This document shows, in pieces, positions 44,909-53,845 of a stretch of DNA of 64,000 nt. The notes beneath the pieces are model-generated. The model did not search any database, had not been told where the DNA came from, and saw nothing but the letters and a program-made list of their open reading frames with translations. The translations under genes were made by a program, and so were the position numbers. How positions within the stretch are numbered: the first letter of the stretch is position 1; the number at the start of each line of letters is the position of its first letter. Where the stretch lies: assembly GCA_000720535.1 (NCBI GenBank), contig JOAZ01000021.1, positions 62,001-126,000 of the forward strand, given 5' to 3'. Origin of the DNA: Streptomyces halstedii. Lineage in GTDB: Bacteria; Actinomycetota; Actinomycetes; Streptomycetales; Streptomycetaceae.

Positions 44909-46519
44909 TCAGATGTGGCCCGCGCCCATGCCCGCCTCGGCGTTCTCGCCGCGCTTGGTGAGCAGGGCGACCAGTGCGGCGACCACCGCGACGCCACCGG
45001 CGGTCAGGAACGCGAAGCTCATGCCCGACACGAACGTGTCATGGGCGACCTCCGTGATCTTCGCCGCGATCTCCGGCGGGGTGCCCGGCTGCACCGGCGG
45101 CATGCCGACCTCGATGGCGGAGGAGGCCTGCTCCAGTTGCGCCGCGTCCACCGGCGGAAGCTCCGCGGCCTTCCAGTTGTCGCCCAGGTTCGCGTCCACC
45201 TTGGTGGCCATGACCGCGCCCAGGACGGCCGTACCGAGGCTGCCGCCGACCTGCATCGCCGCCTGCTGGAGGCCGCCGGCGACACCGGAGAGCTCCATCG
45301 GGGCGTTGCCGACGATGACCTCGGTGGCGCCGACCATGACCGGCGCGAGCCCGAAGCCGAGCAGGGCGAACAGGAGCGACATGGTCAGCGTGCCGGTGTC
45401 GACACTCAGCTGGGACATGCCGAACATGGCGACCGCCACGCACACCATGCCGCCGACCAGCGGGACGCGCGGACCGAACTTGGTGATCGCCGCACCGGCC
45501 AGCGGCGAGCCGACGATCATCATCGCGGTCAGCGGAAGCAGGTGCAGACCGCTGTCCACGGGGCTCATGCCGTGGACGTTCTGAAGGTAGAAGGTGACGA
45601 AGAACAGGCCGCCCATGAAGGCGAACGCCATCAGCACCATCAGCACCACACCGGCCGACAGCGCCACGGACCGGAACATCGCCAGCGGGACCAGCGGTTC
45701 GCGGACGTTGTTCTGGGACAGCGCGAAGACGAGGAACAGGACCACGGCGGCACCGAGGAAGCCGAGCGTCTTGACGTCGCCCCAGCCCCACTCCGAGCCC
45801 TTGATCAGCGACCAGATCAGACAGAACATCGCCTGCGACAGCAGCACGATGCCGCCGATGTCGAAGGACCTCGGCGCGTTCTCGGCGCGGTGGTCCCTGA
45901 GGATCACCAGGCCGAAGACGAGTGCCAGCACCCCGACCGGCACGTTGATGAAGAAGACCGACTGCCAGCTGACGTGCTCCACGAGCACACCGCCGAGGAT
46001 GGGCCCGCCCGCGGTCGAGGCGCCGATGACCATGCCCCAGATGCCGATCGCCATGTTCAGCTTCTCGGCGGGGAAGGTGGCGCGCAGCAGGCCGAGCGCC
46101 GCCGGCATCAGCAGGGCGCCGAAGAGCCCCTGGAGCACCCGGAAGAGGATCACCAGGGTGACGCTGCCGGAGAAGCCGATGGCCGCCGAGGCCGCGGCGA
46201 ATCCGGCGATGCCTATCAGGAAGGTCTGGCGGTGGCCGAAGCGGTCGCCGAGCTTGCCCGCGGTGATCAGCGAGACGGCGAGGGCGAGCATGTAGCCGTT
46301 GGTGATCCACTGGACGTCGGCGAGCGAGGCCTTGAGGTCCTGCTGGATGGCGGGGTTGGCGATCGCGACGATCGTGCCGTCGAGCGCCACCATCATCACG
46401 CCGATGGCAACGGCGAAGAGCGTCAGCCAGGGGTGGCCGCGCAGGCCCTTCGCCGGTGCGGGAAGGGTGGTGTCTTCGGGCTCCCGCGGTGCCTTCTCGA
46501 CAGTGGTCTGACTAGTCAT
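44909..46519 (-). CDS. DHA2-family MFS drug exporter
   Basis: 536 residues with 14 membrane helices. Shows helix-1 motif VALDGTIVAIANPAI, GKLGDRFGHRQ between helices 2 and 3, and GPILGGVLVEHVSWQSVFFINVP in helix 5, all typical of EmrB/QacA-type proton antiporters. The C-terminus ends without a fused domain. It is transcribed divergently from a TetR gene with 115 bases between starts, the classical arrangement for a repressor-controlled pump. Export of toxic compounds is family inference. Confidence 0.92.
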   Translation of the reverse strand: MTSQTTVEKAPREPEDTTLPAPAKGLRGHPWLTLFAVAIGVMMVALDGTIVAIANPAIQQDLKASLADVQWITNGYMLALAVSLITAGKLGDRFGHRQTFLIGIAGFAAASAAIGFSGSVTLVILFRVLQGLFGALLMPAALGLLRATFPAEKLNMAIGIWGMVIGASTAGGPILGGVLVEHVSWQSVFFINVPVGVLALVFGLVILRDHRAENAPRSFDIGGIVLLSQAMFCLIWSLIKGSEWGWGDVKTLGFLGAAVVLFLVFALSQNNVREPLVPLAMFRSVALSAGVVLMVLMAFAFMGGLFFVTFYLQNVHGMSPVDSGLHLLPLTAMMIVGSPLAGAAITKFGPRVPLVGGMVCVAVAMFGMSQLSVDTGTLTMSLLFALLGFGLAPVMVGATEVIVGNAPMELSGVAGGLQQAAMQVGGSLGTAVLGAVMATKVDANLGDNWKAAELPPVDAAQLEQASSAIEVGMPPVQPGTPPEIAAKITEVAHDTFVSGMSFAFLTAGGVAVVAALVALLTKRGENAEAGMGAGHI

Positions 46520-46532
46520 GGGCCGAGATTAG

Positions 46533-46547
46533 TGTCAGCTTCTGACA
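46533..46547. promoter_or_regulatory. Candidate TetR operator between pump and regulator genes
   Basis: TGTCAG-CTT-CTGACA is a perfect 6-bp inverted repeat just upstream of the exporter start. The half-site core ACTGTC recurs at about 46570. The surrounding 115 bases are A/T-rich for this genome and carry the divergent promoters. Confidence 0.5.
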
Positions 46548-46634
46548 GTTAACAAACCATTTCACATGACGGAAACTGTCGCGTAGGTCACAGGTAGGCT
46601 GAGCCGGTCAAAGCGGCAGAAAGAGGTCCGATAC

Positions 46635-47384
46635 GTGACGAGCAGGCAGACAGTCGGGGTTTCGCCTCCCGGGCCCCCGGCCGGATTGCGTGAACGCAGG
46701 AAACAGCGCACCCGCGAAGCCCTGCTGCACACCGCCCTCGAACTCTTCACCACCCGGGGGTACGACCGGACCACCGTGGACGAGATCGTGGCGGTCGTCG
46801 ACGTCTCCCAGCGCACCTTCTTCCGCTACTTCCCGAACAAGGAGGCGGCGGCCTTCGCCGCGCAGGACGCCGTGGAGTCGCGCTTCCTCCTCGAACTGCG
46901 CCAACGCCCTTGCGCGGAAGCCCCGTTCGAGGCCATGCGGCACGCGGCACTGGACACCTGGAAGAGTATCGCGGACACCGCCGCGGGCGATCTCCCGGTC
47001 GAACTCCGGCTGCGGACGTACCGGATGATCGAGTCGACGCCCTCGCTCGTCGCCGCGCACATGCGGCGCGGTGTCGACCTGGAGCGGAAGACCGCGCTGC
47101 TGATCGCCGAGCGGGAGGGGCTGGACGTGGAGGCGGACCCCCGCCCCCGGGTCGCCGTCGCCGCGTTCTCCGGGGTGATGCGGCTGACCGGGCAGTCGTG
47201 GGGCCGCCGGCAGGACGCGAGCGTGCACGCGCTGCGCGAACTGACCGAACTCCACCTGGGCCTGCTGCGGACGACGCTCCTCGGCCCGTGGCGCACGGCG
47301 TCGTCCACGGACCACGGGCCGGGCTGCCGCCCCTGCCCCTTCCCGGCGGACGACTCCAGGACCCCTTCCCGGGAACGGGCGTAG
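46635..47384 (+). CDS. TetR-family transcriptional regulator
   Basis: 249 residues from GTG 46635 behind GAGGT. The N-terminal HTH is standard: LRERRKQRTREALLHTALELF, TVDEIVAVVDVSQRTFFRYFPNKEAA, with FRYF as the recognition-helix end. The C-terminal all-helical ligand domain includes VELRLRTYRMIESTPSLVAAH. The final 35 residues are Pro/Ser-rich and probably disordered. Most likely represses the divergent exporter and itself through the intervening palindrome, with a drug as inducer; this is inference from arrangement. Confidence 0.92.
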   Translation: MTSRQTVGVSPPGPPAGLRERRKQRTREALLHTALELFTTRGYDRTTVDEIVAVVDVSQRTFFRYFPNKEAAAFAAQDAVESRFLLELRQRPCAEAPFEAMRHAALDTWKSIADTAAGDLPVELRLRTYRMIESTPSLVAAHMRRGVDLERKTALLIAEREGLDVEADPRPRVAVAAFSGVMRLTGQSWGRRQDASVHALRELTELHLGLLRTTLLGPWRTASSTDHGPGCRPCPFPADDSRTPSRERA

Positions 47385-47702
47385 CCACGGCCCTCCGGAA
47401 CACGCGTGGCCCCGGCGACACGCGCGGCCCGGCGACGCGCACGGCCCCGTCCTCCCCAACACCGCGCCCCGGCCTCACCGGACGCCCGCGCCCCGCCGCC
47501 CCCGGCCGACACGCCTTGACGCCCCCTCGTGACGAACATCACAAGAGCCCCCGTGTGGGCGCCATTTCAGGCACCGGGCCGCACCCACCCACGGACGCCG
47601 GGCGCGCCGGGGCGCGACACACGTCCGCCGCTCCTTCACAGCCGGGTGATCCGGGTCACCCCTGACACGACGGCCTGAAACCGTCTCCTAGGGTGGGGCG
47701 CA
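47385..47702. other. Intergenic with a GGGTGA/TCACCC palindrome
   Basis: No gene is visible. The left half is low-complexity G+C-rich sequence. At 47644-47661, 42 bases before the hydrolase start, lies GGGTGA-TCCGGG-TCACCC, a 6-bp perfect inverted repeat that could be an operator. Confidence 0.4.
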
Positions 47703-48914
47703 GTGACTTCCTTCGACTCCTCCCCCACCCTCACCGCGTGGCGCGCCCTGCTCGCCGTCGCGGTCGTGTTCGTGATGCTGGCGACCACGGGCTGGACGGC
47801 CGTACGCCACCAACACACCGCCACACCGCGTGACATCGCGCTCGCCTCCTGGGCGAAGGACCGGATAGGCGGTCACGCGCTCCCGGACGCGGGCGCCCCC
47901 GCGGACCGGCTGGCCCGCTTCTTCGCGTCGCTCACGGCCGGGCAGCGGGTGGCGCTCACCGACAAGTACCCGCTGGTGGTGGGCAATATGAACGGCGCCC
48001 CCGTCACCCTGCGCTACCGGGCCAACCGGCGGGCCCTCGTGGCGGCCGAGGCCGAGGAGCGCCAGCGGACCGGGGACACGAGACTCTCGTTCGACGGCCG
48101 CCACCAGGCCCTGCTGCGGCTGGAACGCTTCCGGTCGCTGCTCGCGAAGGACCGGCAGATCCTGTCGTTCGACCCCTCGGGGCGAGGGCACGTGGCCGAG
48201 GTCCTCGGTGACCTCGACCGCGCGCAGCGTGTCTCCGTGGTCGTCCCCGGGGTGGACACGAACCTGCTGACGCTGGAGCGCACCGGCCGCAAGGAGAACG
48301 CCGCGCCGGTGGGCATGGCCCGTTCGCTGTACGGCGCGGAGCGCTCGGCCCGGCCGGACACCCGTACCGCGGTCATCGCGTGGGCCGACTACACCGCGCC
48401 GGCGGGTCTCGGCGTGGACGCCGCCCTCGGCGGTCTGGCGGCGGCCGGGGCGGTCCGGCTGAACGGGCTCCTGGACGCGCTGCCCGGCACCTCGACGGTC
48501 TCGCTGTTCTGCCACAGCTACGGTTCCGTGCTGTGCGGTCTGGCCGCGCGGGACCTGCCCGGCCGGGTGTCCGACATCGCGGTCGCGGGGAGCCCCGGCA
48601 TGCGGGCCGACAACGCGGCGGGGCTGCGCACCGGGGCCCGGGTGTGGGCCATGCGGGACGCCGACGACTGGATCGCGGACGTACCGAACATAGAGGTCGG
48701 CGGGGTCGGCCACGGCGCCGACCCGGTCGATCCGGAATTCGGCGCGCGACTCGTTTCGGCACAGGGCGCGATCGGCCACAGCGGTTATTTCGAGCCGGGT
48801 ACGGAGAGCCTGAGCAATTTCGCCGCGATCGGTGTGGGCGCTTATGACTCGGTCAGTTGCGCGAGCGCCGAGGAGGCCTGCCGGAACGAGATCTCCGGCG
48901 GTGTGCGTGCCTGA
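47703..48914 (+). CDS. Membrane-anchored or secreted alpha/beta hydrolase (DUF1023)
   Basis: 403 residues from GTG 47703. A single N-terminal hydrophobic segment (residues about 13-33) acts as an uncleaved anchor or signal. A helical region precedes the catalytic domain of the DUF1023 type: VSVVVPGVDTNL, TRTAVIAWADYTAP, nucleophile elbow FCHSYGSVLCG with Ser272, and IAVAGSPGM. The late His in GHSGYF would complete the triad. Substrate unknown; members include esterases and lipases in Streptomyces. Confidence 0.85.
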   Translation: MTSFDSSPTLTAWRALLAVAVVFVMLATTGWTAVRHQHTATPRDIALASWAKDRIGGHALPDAGAPADRLARFFASLTAGQRVALTDKYPLVVGNMNGAPVTLRYRANRRALVAAEAEERQRTGDTRLSFDGRHQALLRLERFRSLLAKDRQILSFDPSGRGHVAEVLGDLDRAQRVSVVVPGVDTNLLTLERTGRKENAAPVGMARSLYGAERSARPDTRTAVIAWADYTAPAGLGVDAALGGLAAAGAVRLNGLLDALPGTSTVSLFCHSYGSVLCGLAARDLPGRVSDIAVAGSPGMRADNAAGLRTGARVWAMRDADDWIADVPNIEVGGVGHGADPVDPEFGARLVSAQGAIGHSGYFEPGTESLSNFAAIGVGAYDSVSCASAEEACRNEISGGVRA

Positions 48915-49023
48915 CGCGCGTAGAGCGCGGCGAACGGCGTGTGGACATCCTGTGAACGTTCCCATCGGGAATGCGCATCACCAAGGGGCGACGTGAGGGC
49001 GCGTGCCGCCTACGATGAGGCAC

Positions 49024-49947
49024 ATGGGTGATGTGCTGGCCGGAATTCATGCCACCTGGGAGTTCGACACCGACTCCGTGCTCATCCGCTTCGAACGGGG
49101 GATCCGCACGCCGAGACTTTTCCAGAGTCTGCGTGAACGCCGCATTCCGTATGCCGCGTTGTCGTCGGTGGAGCTGTTCCCGGGCAAGCGGGGCACGGTG
49201 GTCCTGCATGCCGTGCCGAGACCCGGTGCCGATCCGCTGCTGGAGGCGGCCGCCGGGCAGCTGAAGACGGGCTGCGACCCGTACCGGCTGGCCCTGCCCG
49301 CCGAGCGCGAGACGCTCGCCGAGTACTACGCGGCCGAGCTGCGGGCGGTGCTGGGACCGGACGCGTCCCTGCCCGCCGACCGGTTCCTGGTCGCGGCGCC
49401 CGAGGCGCCGATGCAGTTCAAGGCGTACGACGGCCGGGCGGGCTTCGACGGGTCGCGGGTCTCCTTCCGGTGGTCGTGGACCGGGGCGTCCAGCGCCAAG
49501 TGGAAGGCGGGCGACCAGACGTTCCCGGTGGCGGAGTTGTGCGGGGTCGAGTGGCGCTCGCCGGACGCGCTGGAGGGGTACCTGCGGCTGGTGCCGCGTG
49601 GTGCGCCCACGGACGCCGAGGTGGCGGTGTCCGTCCCGGGGCCGGCCACCGGCCTGGACACCCTTGGCCAGTGCGTCCAGGTGGACCAGGACCCGGCCGC
49701 CGTCCTGTTCGGGCGGGGGTACGGGCCGGTGCACGAGTCCCTGCCGTTCGCCGCGGCGGTCCTGGAGTCCGTACGCCGTACCCACCCCGCCCCGCTCGTC
49801 ACGGCTCCCGCCCCCGTCGGCGGGCCGCTGCACGATCCGGCAGGCGTCGCGGAGCGGATGCGGCACCTCGGGGAGCTGCACCAGGCGGGCCTGGTGACGG
49901 ACTCCGAGTACAGCGCCAAGAAGGCGGAGCTGCTCGCGGAGCTGTGA
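49024..49947 (+). CDS. DUF4429 protein with C-terminal SHOCT domain
   Basis: 307 residues from ATG 49024. Two DUF4429 modules (about 10-115 and 125-250; GIHATWEFDTDSVLIRF and its counterpart FKAYDGRAGFDGSRVSF), each a PH-like beta domain, are followed by a short linker and a SHOCT helix pair, RMRHLGELHQAGLVTDSEYSAKKAELLAEL being the textbook pattern. SHOCT often tethers oligomers or membrane-associated nuclease or phage-linked proteins. Function unknown. Confidence 0.87.
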   Translation: MGDVLAGIHATWEFDTDSVLIRFERGIRTPRLFQSLRERRIPYAALSSVELFPGKRGTVVLHAVPRPGADPLLEAAAGQLKTGCDPYRLALPAERETLAEYYAAELRAVLGPDASLPADRFLVAAPEAPMQFKAYDGRAGFDGSRVSFRWSWTGASSAKWKAGDQTFPVAELCGVEWRSPDALEGYLRLVPRGAPTDAEVAVSVPGPATGLDTLGQCVQVDQDPAAVLFGRGYGPVHESLPFAAAVLESVRRTHPAPLVTAPAPVGGPLHDPAGVAERMRHLGELHQAGLVTDSEYSAKKAELLAEL

Positions 49948-50012
49948 CGCCCCGCGCCCGCGCCCCGCACCAAGGCCGAGACCCCCGCGTCCCCCTCCGT
50001 CCAGGCCCCGGA

Positions 50013-50032
50013 CCCCGTACTCCGGTACGGGG
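50013..50032 (+). terminator. Hairpin after the DUF4429 gene
   Basis: CCCCGTAC and GTACGGGG pair perfectly around a TCCG tetraloop, 65 bases past the stop. Confidence 0.55.
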
Positions 50033-50102
50033 CGGGCCGGGGCAGGAGCGGCACCCTGGTATGACGCCCCGGTGCGGTGCGCCCGCCTAACCTGGCCGGG
50101 CC

Positions 50103-51497
50103 ATGTCCTCCTCCTCCGCCTCTCCGGCGCCTCCCCCGCCCGCCGACGGCCTGATCCGCGCCGCCCGCCGCCATCTGGGCGCGCTCGCCCGCAGTCTGGC
50201 CCACCCCTCCCACCCGCCGACCCCGTTGCTCGCCGGCTCCTCCAGGCGGTGGCGGCGGCTGGCGCCTTATGTCGTCGTCACCCTGCTCACCGCCCTCTTC
50301 GTGCCTGTCACCTTCCAGATCCTGACCTCGGACTACCAGGTGGGGCGCGGCCTCGCGGCGCTCCTGGCACTCGCCCAGGCGGGGCCGTTGCTGATGCTGG
50401 CCCACCGGCCGTTGCAGGCGTGGTGGATCGTGCTGTGCGCGGACGTCGTCGGCGCGCTGGTGCTGCTGACCCCCCTCACGGACCCGTCGCCCACCCTGGT
50501 GCCGCTCCCGCCCCTCCCCCAGGAACTCCCCTGGCCGTGGCCGCCTTCGGTCATCCTCGGCCACCTCTTCGTGCTGCTCGCCCTGGGCCTGCGCGAGACC
50601 CGGCGGACACTGGTCGCCGTCTGGCTGACGACCTGCGCGGCCGGGCTCCTGCTGTACCTGATCGGGTCGGACCGCGACGCCGGCGGTGTGGTGCTGCTGC
50701 CGGTCCTGGGTGCCGTGGTCCTGGTGATCACGGCGGCGCTGCGGGAGCGGGGCGAGGCGCAGCGCAGGCTCGTCGAGCAGGAGACGATCAGCGAGGCCGA
50801 GCGGGCCGGGCGGACGCTGCTGGAGGAACGGACCCGGATCGCCCGGGAACTGCACGACGTGGTCGCGCACCACATGTCGGTGATCACGGTGCAGGCGGAC
50901 TCGGCGCCGTACCGGATCGAGGGACTCCCGGACCAGGCGCGCGCCGAGTTCGACTCGATCGCGGCGAGCGCCCGGGAGTCGCTGGCCGAGATGAGGCGGC
51001 TGCTCTCGGTGCTGCGCAGCGACGGTACGGACGGGGAGCGCGCGCCTCAGCCGGGGCTCGACCGGATCCAGCAGCTGGTCGAGGCCACGGTGCGCTCGGG
51101 GCTCCGCGTGGAGCTGTCGATGGGCGCGGAGGTCTCCGAGGCGATACGGGAGGGGCTGCCCCAGGCCGTCGATCTGTCCGCCTACCGGATCGCGCAGGAG
51201 GCCCTGGCCAACGTGGTCCGGCACGCGCCGGGGGCCCGCACCCGGGTGTCGGTCACCGTGGCCGGCCCTCACCTGACGGTCCTGGTCGTCAACGACGGTG
51301 CGGGGCGGCCCGGTTCGCCGCTGGAGTCCACCGGGACGGGGCACGGGCTGGTGGGCATGCGCGAACGCGTACGGTTGACCGGCGGCACGCTGGACACCGG
51401 TCCGCTGCCCGACGGGGGCTTCCGGGTGGCCGCACGGCTTCCGCTGTCCGCCGCCGCCCCGGTTCCGTCGACTTCCCTCGCCTCGGAGGACTCTTGA
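50103..51497 (+). CDS. Sensor histidine kinase (NarL/DesK-type, HisKA_3)
   Basis: 464 residues. An N-terminal membrane region of five or so helices (about 60-225) without a large extracellular loop, then a HisKA_3 dimerisation domain, ERTRIARELHDVVAHHMSV with His251 as phospho-acceptor, and a HATPase_c domain with N box YRIAQEALANVVRHA, G1 DG-type box VVNDGAGRPG and GTGHGLVGMRERV. Coupled to the response regulator by a 4-base overlap (TTGA). The signal is probably membrane-sensed; nature unknown. Confidence 0.92.
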   Translation: MSSSSASPAPPPPADGLIRAARRHLGALARSLAHPSHPPTPLLAGSSRRWRRLAPYVVVTLLTALFVPVTFQILTSDYQVGRGLAALLALAQAGPLLMLAHRPLQAWWIVLCADVVGALVLLTPLTDPSPTLVPLPPLPQELPWPWPPSVILGHLFVLLALGLRETRRTLVAVWLTTCAAGLLLYLIGSDRDAGGVVLLPVLGAVVLVITAALRERGEAQRRLVEQETISEAERAGRTLLEERTRIARELHDVVAHHMSVITVQADSAPYRIEGLPDQARAEFDSIAASARESLAEMRRLLSVLRSDGTDGERAPQPGLDRIQQLVEATVRSGLRVELSMGAEVSEAIREGLPQAVDLSAYRIAQEALANVVRHAPGARTRVSVTVAGPHLTVLVVNDGAGRPGSPLESTGTGHGLVGMRERVRLTGGTLDTGPLPDGGFRVAARLPLSAAAPVPSTSLASEDS

Positions 51498-52183
51498 GCA
51501 TCCGCGTGATCATCGTTGACGACCAGGCCATGGTCCGGGCGGGGTTCGCGGCGCTGCTGGCGGCGCAGAGCGACATCGAGGTGGTGGGCCAGGCGCCGGA
51601 CGGGCGCCGGGGCGTCGAGGTGAGCCGGGAGACCTGCCCGGACGTCGTGCTGATGGACGTCCGGATGCCGGAGATGGACGGTCTGGCGGCGGCCCGCGCC
51701 CTGCTGGACCCGCCCACGGGGGTGGACCACCGTCCGAAGGTGCTGATGCTGACCACGTTCGACGTGGACGACTACGTGTACGAGGCGCTGCGGGTCGGGG
51801 CGTCCGGCTTCCTGCTGAAGGACGCGCCGCCGGCCGATCTGATCGCGGCGGTACGCGTGGTGGCCGCCGGTGACGCGCTGCTCGCCCCGTCCGTGACCCG
51901 CCGGCTCATCGCGGACTTCGCCCGGCAGCGGCCGTCCGGGGCGTTCCGGGGCGGCCCCGCCCGGCGGCTGAAGGGGCTGACCCCGCGCGAGACGGAGGTC
52001 CTGGAACTGGTGGCGCGGGGCCTGTCCAACCAGGAGATCGCGGGGCGGCTGGTGGTGGCGGAGCAGACGGTGAAGACCCACGTCTCACGGATACTCGCCA
52101 AGGTGGACCTGCGGGACCGGGCGCAGGCGGTGATCTTCGCGTACGAGTCGGGGCTGGTGGCGCCGGGCAGCACCGAGGGGTAG
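51494..52183 (+). CDS. NarL/LuxR-type response regulator
   Basis: 229 residues from a TTG start at 51494 with GGAGGA upstream. Receiver: IIVDDQ acidic pocket, phosphoacceptor Asp55 in VVLMDVRMPEMDG, LTTFDVDDYVYEAL and KDAPP with conserved Lys. Output: LuxR HTH LTPRETEVLELVARGLSNQEI and VKTHVSRILAKV. The TTG overlaps the kinase TGA, so this is a tight pair. Target genes are not evident; nothing in the flanking genes clearly belongs to the regulon. Confidence 0.93.
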   Translation: MSIRVIIVDDQAMVRAGFAALLAAQSDIEVVGQAPDGRRGVEVSRETCPDVVLMDVRMPEMDGLAAARALLDPPTGVDHRPKVLMLTTFDVDDYVYEALRVGASGFLLKDAPPADLIAAVRVVAAGDALLAPSVTRRLIADFARQRPSGAFRGGPARRLKGLTPRETEVLELVARGLSNQEIAGRLVVAEQTVKTHVSRILAKVDLRDRAQAVIFAYESGLVAPGSTEG

Positions 52184-52286
52184 CCCCCGGGCCGCCCCGC
52201 CACGCGCACCAGGCCGGAAGGGCCACCGCACACCCGGAAACCCTGGCCCGTGACCCGTGACCCGTGGCCCGTGGCCGTGGGCCTTC

Positions 52287-53306
52287 CTACTCGCGGGCCA
52301 TGGCCGTGTTGCTCATGTCCGGGTACCGGTCCCCCGCCACCTGCCCGGCGATCGGCTCCAGCCGCTCCAGCTCCTCGGCGCTCAGCGTCAGCCGGGTCGC
52401 GGCGACGTTCTCCAGCAGCCGGCTGCGCTTACGGGTCCCCGGGATCGGCACCACGGGCGTCCCGTACACCTGGGCGCGCTGCTGGACCCAGGCGAGCGCG
52501 ACCTGGGCGGCGGTCACCCCGTGCGCCGCCGCGATCGTGTGGACGGGCTCCAGCAGAGCGGCGTTCCTCCGGGCGTTCTCGCCGGTGAAGCGCGGCTGGT
52601 GCTTACGGAAGTCGTTCTCCGCCAGATCCTTCGCCGCGTCCGCGAAGGCACCCGTGAGGAAGCCCCGGCCGAGCGGCGAGTACGGCACGACGGTCACACC
52701 CAGCTCGACGGCCGCGGGCGCGGCGCTGCGCTCCACGTCCCGGCTGAAGAGCGACCACTCCGACTGGAGCGCGGCGATCGGATGCACCGCGTACGCCTCA
52801 CGCAGCTCCGCCCCGGTCACCTCGCTCAGCCCGAGCTGCCTGACCTTGCCCTCCCGCACCAGCTCGGCCATCGCGCCCACCGATTCGGCGAGCGGGACGA
52901 GCGGGTCGCGCCGGTGCATGTAGTACAGGTCGATGACGTCGGTGCCCAGCCGCCGCAGGCTGCCCTCGACGGCCTGCTTGATGTACGCCGGGTCGTTGTT
53001 CACCCCCCGGAACTCCGGGTCGTCCGTCCGCTGGATGGCGAACTTCGTGGCCAGGGTGATCTCGTCGCGGTGCGCCCCGACGAACGGGGCGAGGAAGGTC
53101 TCGTTGGCGCCGCGCCCGTAGACGTCGGCGGTGTCGAAGAGGGTGACCCCGGCCTCCAGCGCCGCTTCGAGGGTGTCCCTCGCGGCCGCCTCGTCGGTGT
53201 CCCCGTAGAACTCGCTGATCCCCATGCAGCCGAGCCCCTGGACACCCACCGTGGGGCCGCCCTTCCCGAGCTCCGCCGTGGCGATCCTGCCGGTGCTCTC
53301 GCTCAT
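52287..53306 (-). CDS. Aldo/keto reductase
   Basis: 339 residues with the (beta/alpha)8 AKR fold. The tetrad is visible: DTADVYGRGANE (Asp, Tyr), ITLATKF (Lys) and YYMHRRDP (His). NADPH-binding elements VPIPGTRKRSRLLENVAA lie near the C-terminus. It matches the AKR13-like yakc group, which reduces aldehydes and ketones. ATG 53306 overlaps the stop of the MerR gene, so expression is under the MerR regulator. Confidence 0.92.
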   Translation of the reverse strand: MSESTGRIATAELGKGGPTVGVQGLGCMGISEFYGDTDEAAARDTLEAALEAGVTLFDTADVYGRGANETFLAPFVGAHRDEITLATKFAIQRTDDPEFRGVNNDPAYIKQAVEGSLRRLGTDVIDLYYMHRRDPLVPLAESVGAMAELVREGKVRQLGLSEVTGAELREAYAVHPIAALQSEWSLFSRDVERSAAPAAVELGVTVVPYSPLGRGFLTGAFADAAKDLAENDFRKHQPRFTGENARRNAALLEPVHTIAAAHGVTAAQVALAWVQQRAQVYGTPVVPIPGTRKRSRLLENVAATRLTLSAEELERLEPIAGQVAGDRYPDMSNTAMARE

Positions 53307-53764
53307 GTCGTCAGACCCTTTCCGACGCCGTTACGGGCGCCCGCATAGAAGTCGATCTTGTAGTCGAGTACGGCGAGGGTGTCCTGGAGCTCCGCGATGC
53401 GCGTCCGCACGTCGCGGCGGGTCGCCTCCAGCAGCCCCTGCCTCTCCTCGAACGTATGTTCACCCTCGCGCAGCAGTTCCGCGTACTGGACCATGTGGGC
53501 GACCGGCATCCCGGTCAGCCGGAGCTTGCCGACGAAGGCCAGCCAGTCCAGATCGCGGTTGCTGAAGCGGCGCTGCCCGGTGTGGGAACGGTCCACATGC
53601 GGCATCAGCCCGATCCGCTCGTACCACCTCAGCGTGTGCGCGGTGAGGCCGGTGAGGGCGGCCACCTCGCTGATGGTGTAGCGGTCGTCACCCTCCGGGC
53701 GCGGGTGCGCCTTCGGGGGTGCGCAGGCGTCGGTCCGTGCGGGTGTGCTCTCCATCACCGTCAT
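53303..53764 (-). CDS. MerR-family transcriptional regulator
   Basis: 153 residues from ATG 53764. DNA-binding region YTISEVAALTGLTAHTLRWYERIGLM and wing GQRRFSNRDLDWL, then a coiled-coil dimerisation helix with no obvious metal-binding cysteines, so it belongs to the small-molecule or organic-stress subclass associated with aldo/keto reductases (AdhR-like). Overlaps the reductase gene by ATGA. A long-spacer promoter with palindrome lies 18-35 bases upstream, the classical MerR autoregulation arrangement. Confidence 0.9.
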   Translation of the reverse strand: MTVMESTPARTDACAPPKAHPRPEGDDRYTISEVAALTGLTAHTLRWYERIGLMPHVDRSHTGQRRFSNRDLDWLAFVGKLRLTGMPVAHMVQYAELLREGEHTFEERQGLLEATRRDVRTRIAELQDTLAVLDYKIDFYAGARNGVGKGLTT

Positions 53765-53773
53765 GCTCTCCAC

Positions 53774-53809
53774 GCTAGAACCTTGGAGTGCACTCGAAGC
53801 AAGCGCAAA
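53774..53809 (-). promoter_or_regulatory. MerR-type promoter with palindromic operator
   Basis: On the minus strand TTGCTT and TAGCGT are 19 bases apart, the elongated spacer characteristic of MerR-activated promoters. The spacer holds CTTGGAGTG-CACTCGAAG (53782-53799), an 18-bp palindrome with one mismatched pair. The arrangement fits activation of the merR-reductase operon by DNA untwisting. Confidence 0.7.
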
Positions 53810-53845
53810 CGGGTGACCCGTCCGGCCGGTCGTAAGCTCGTTCCC

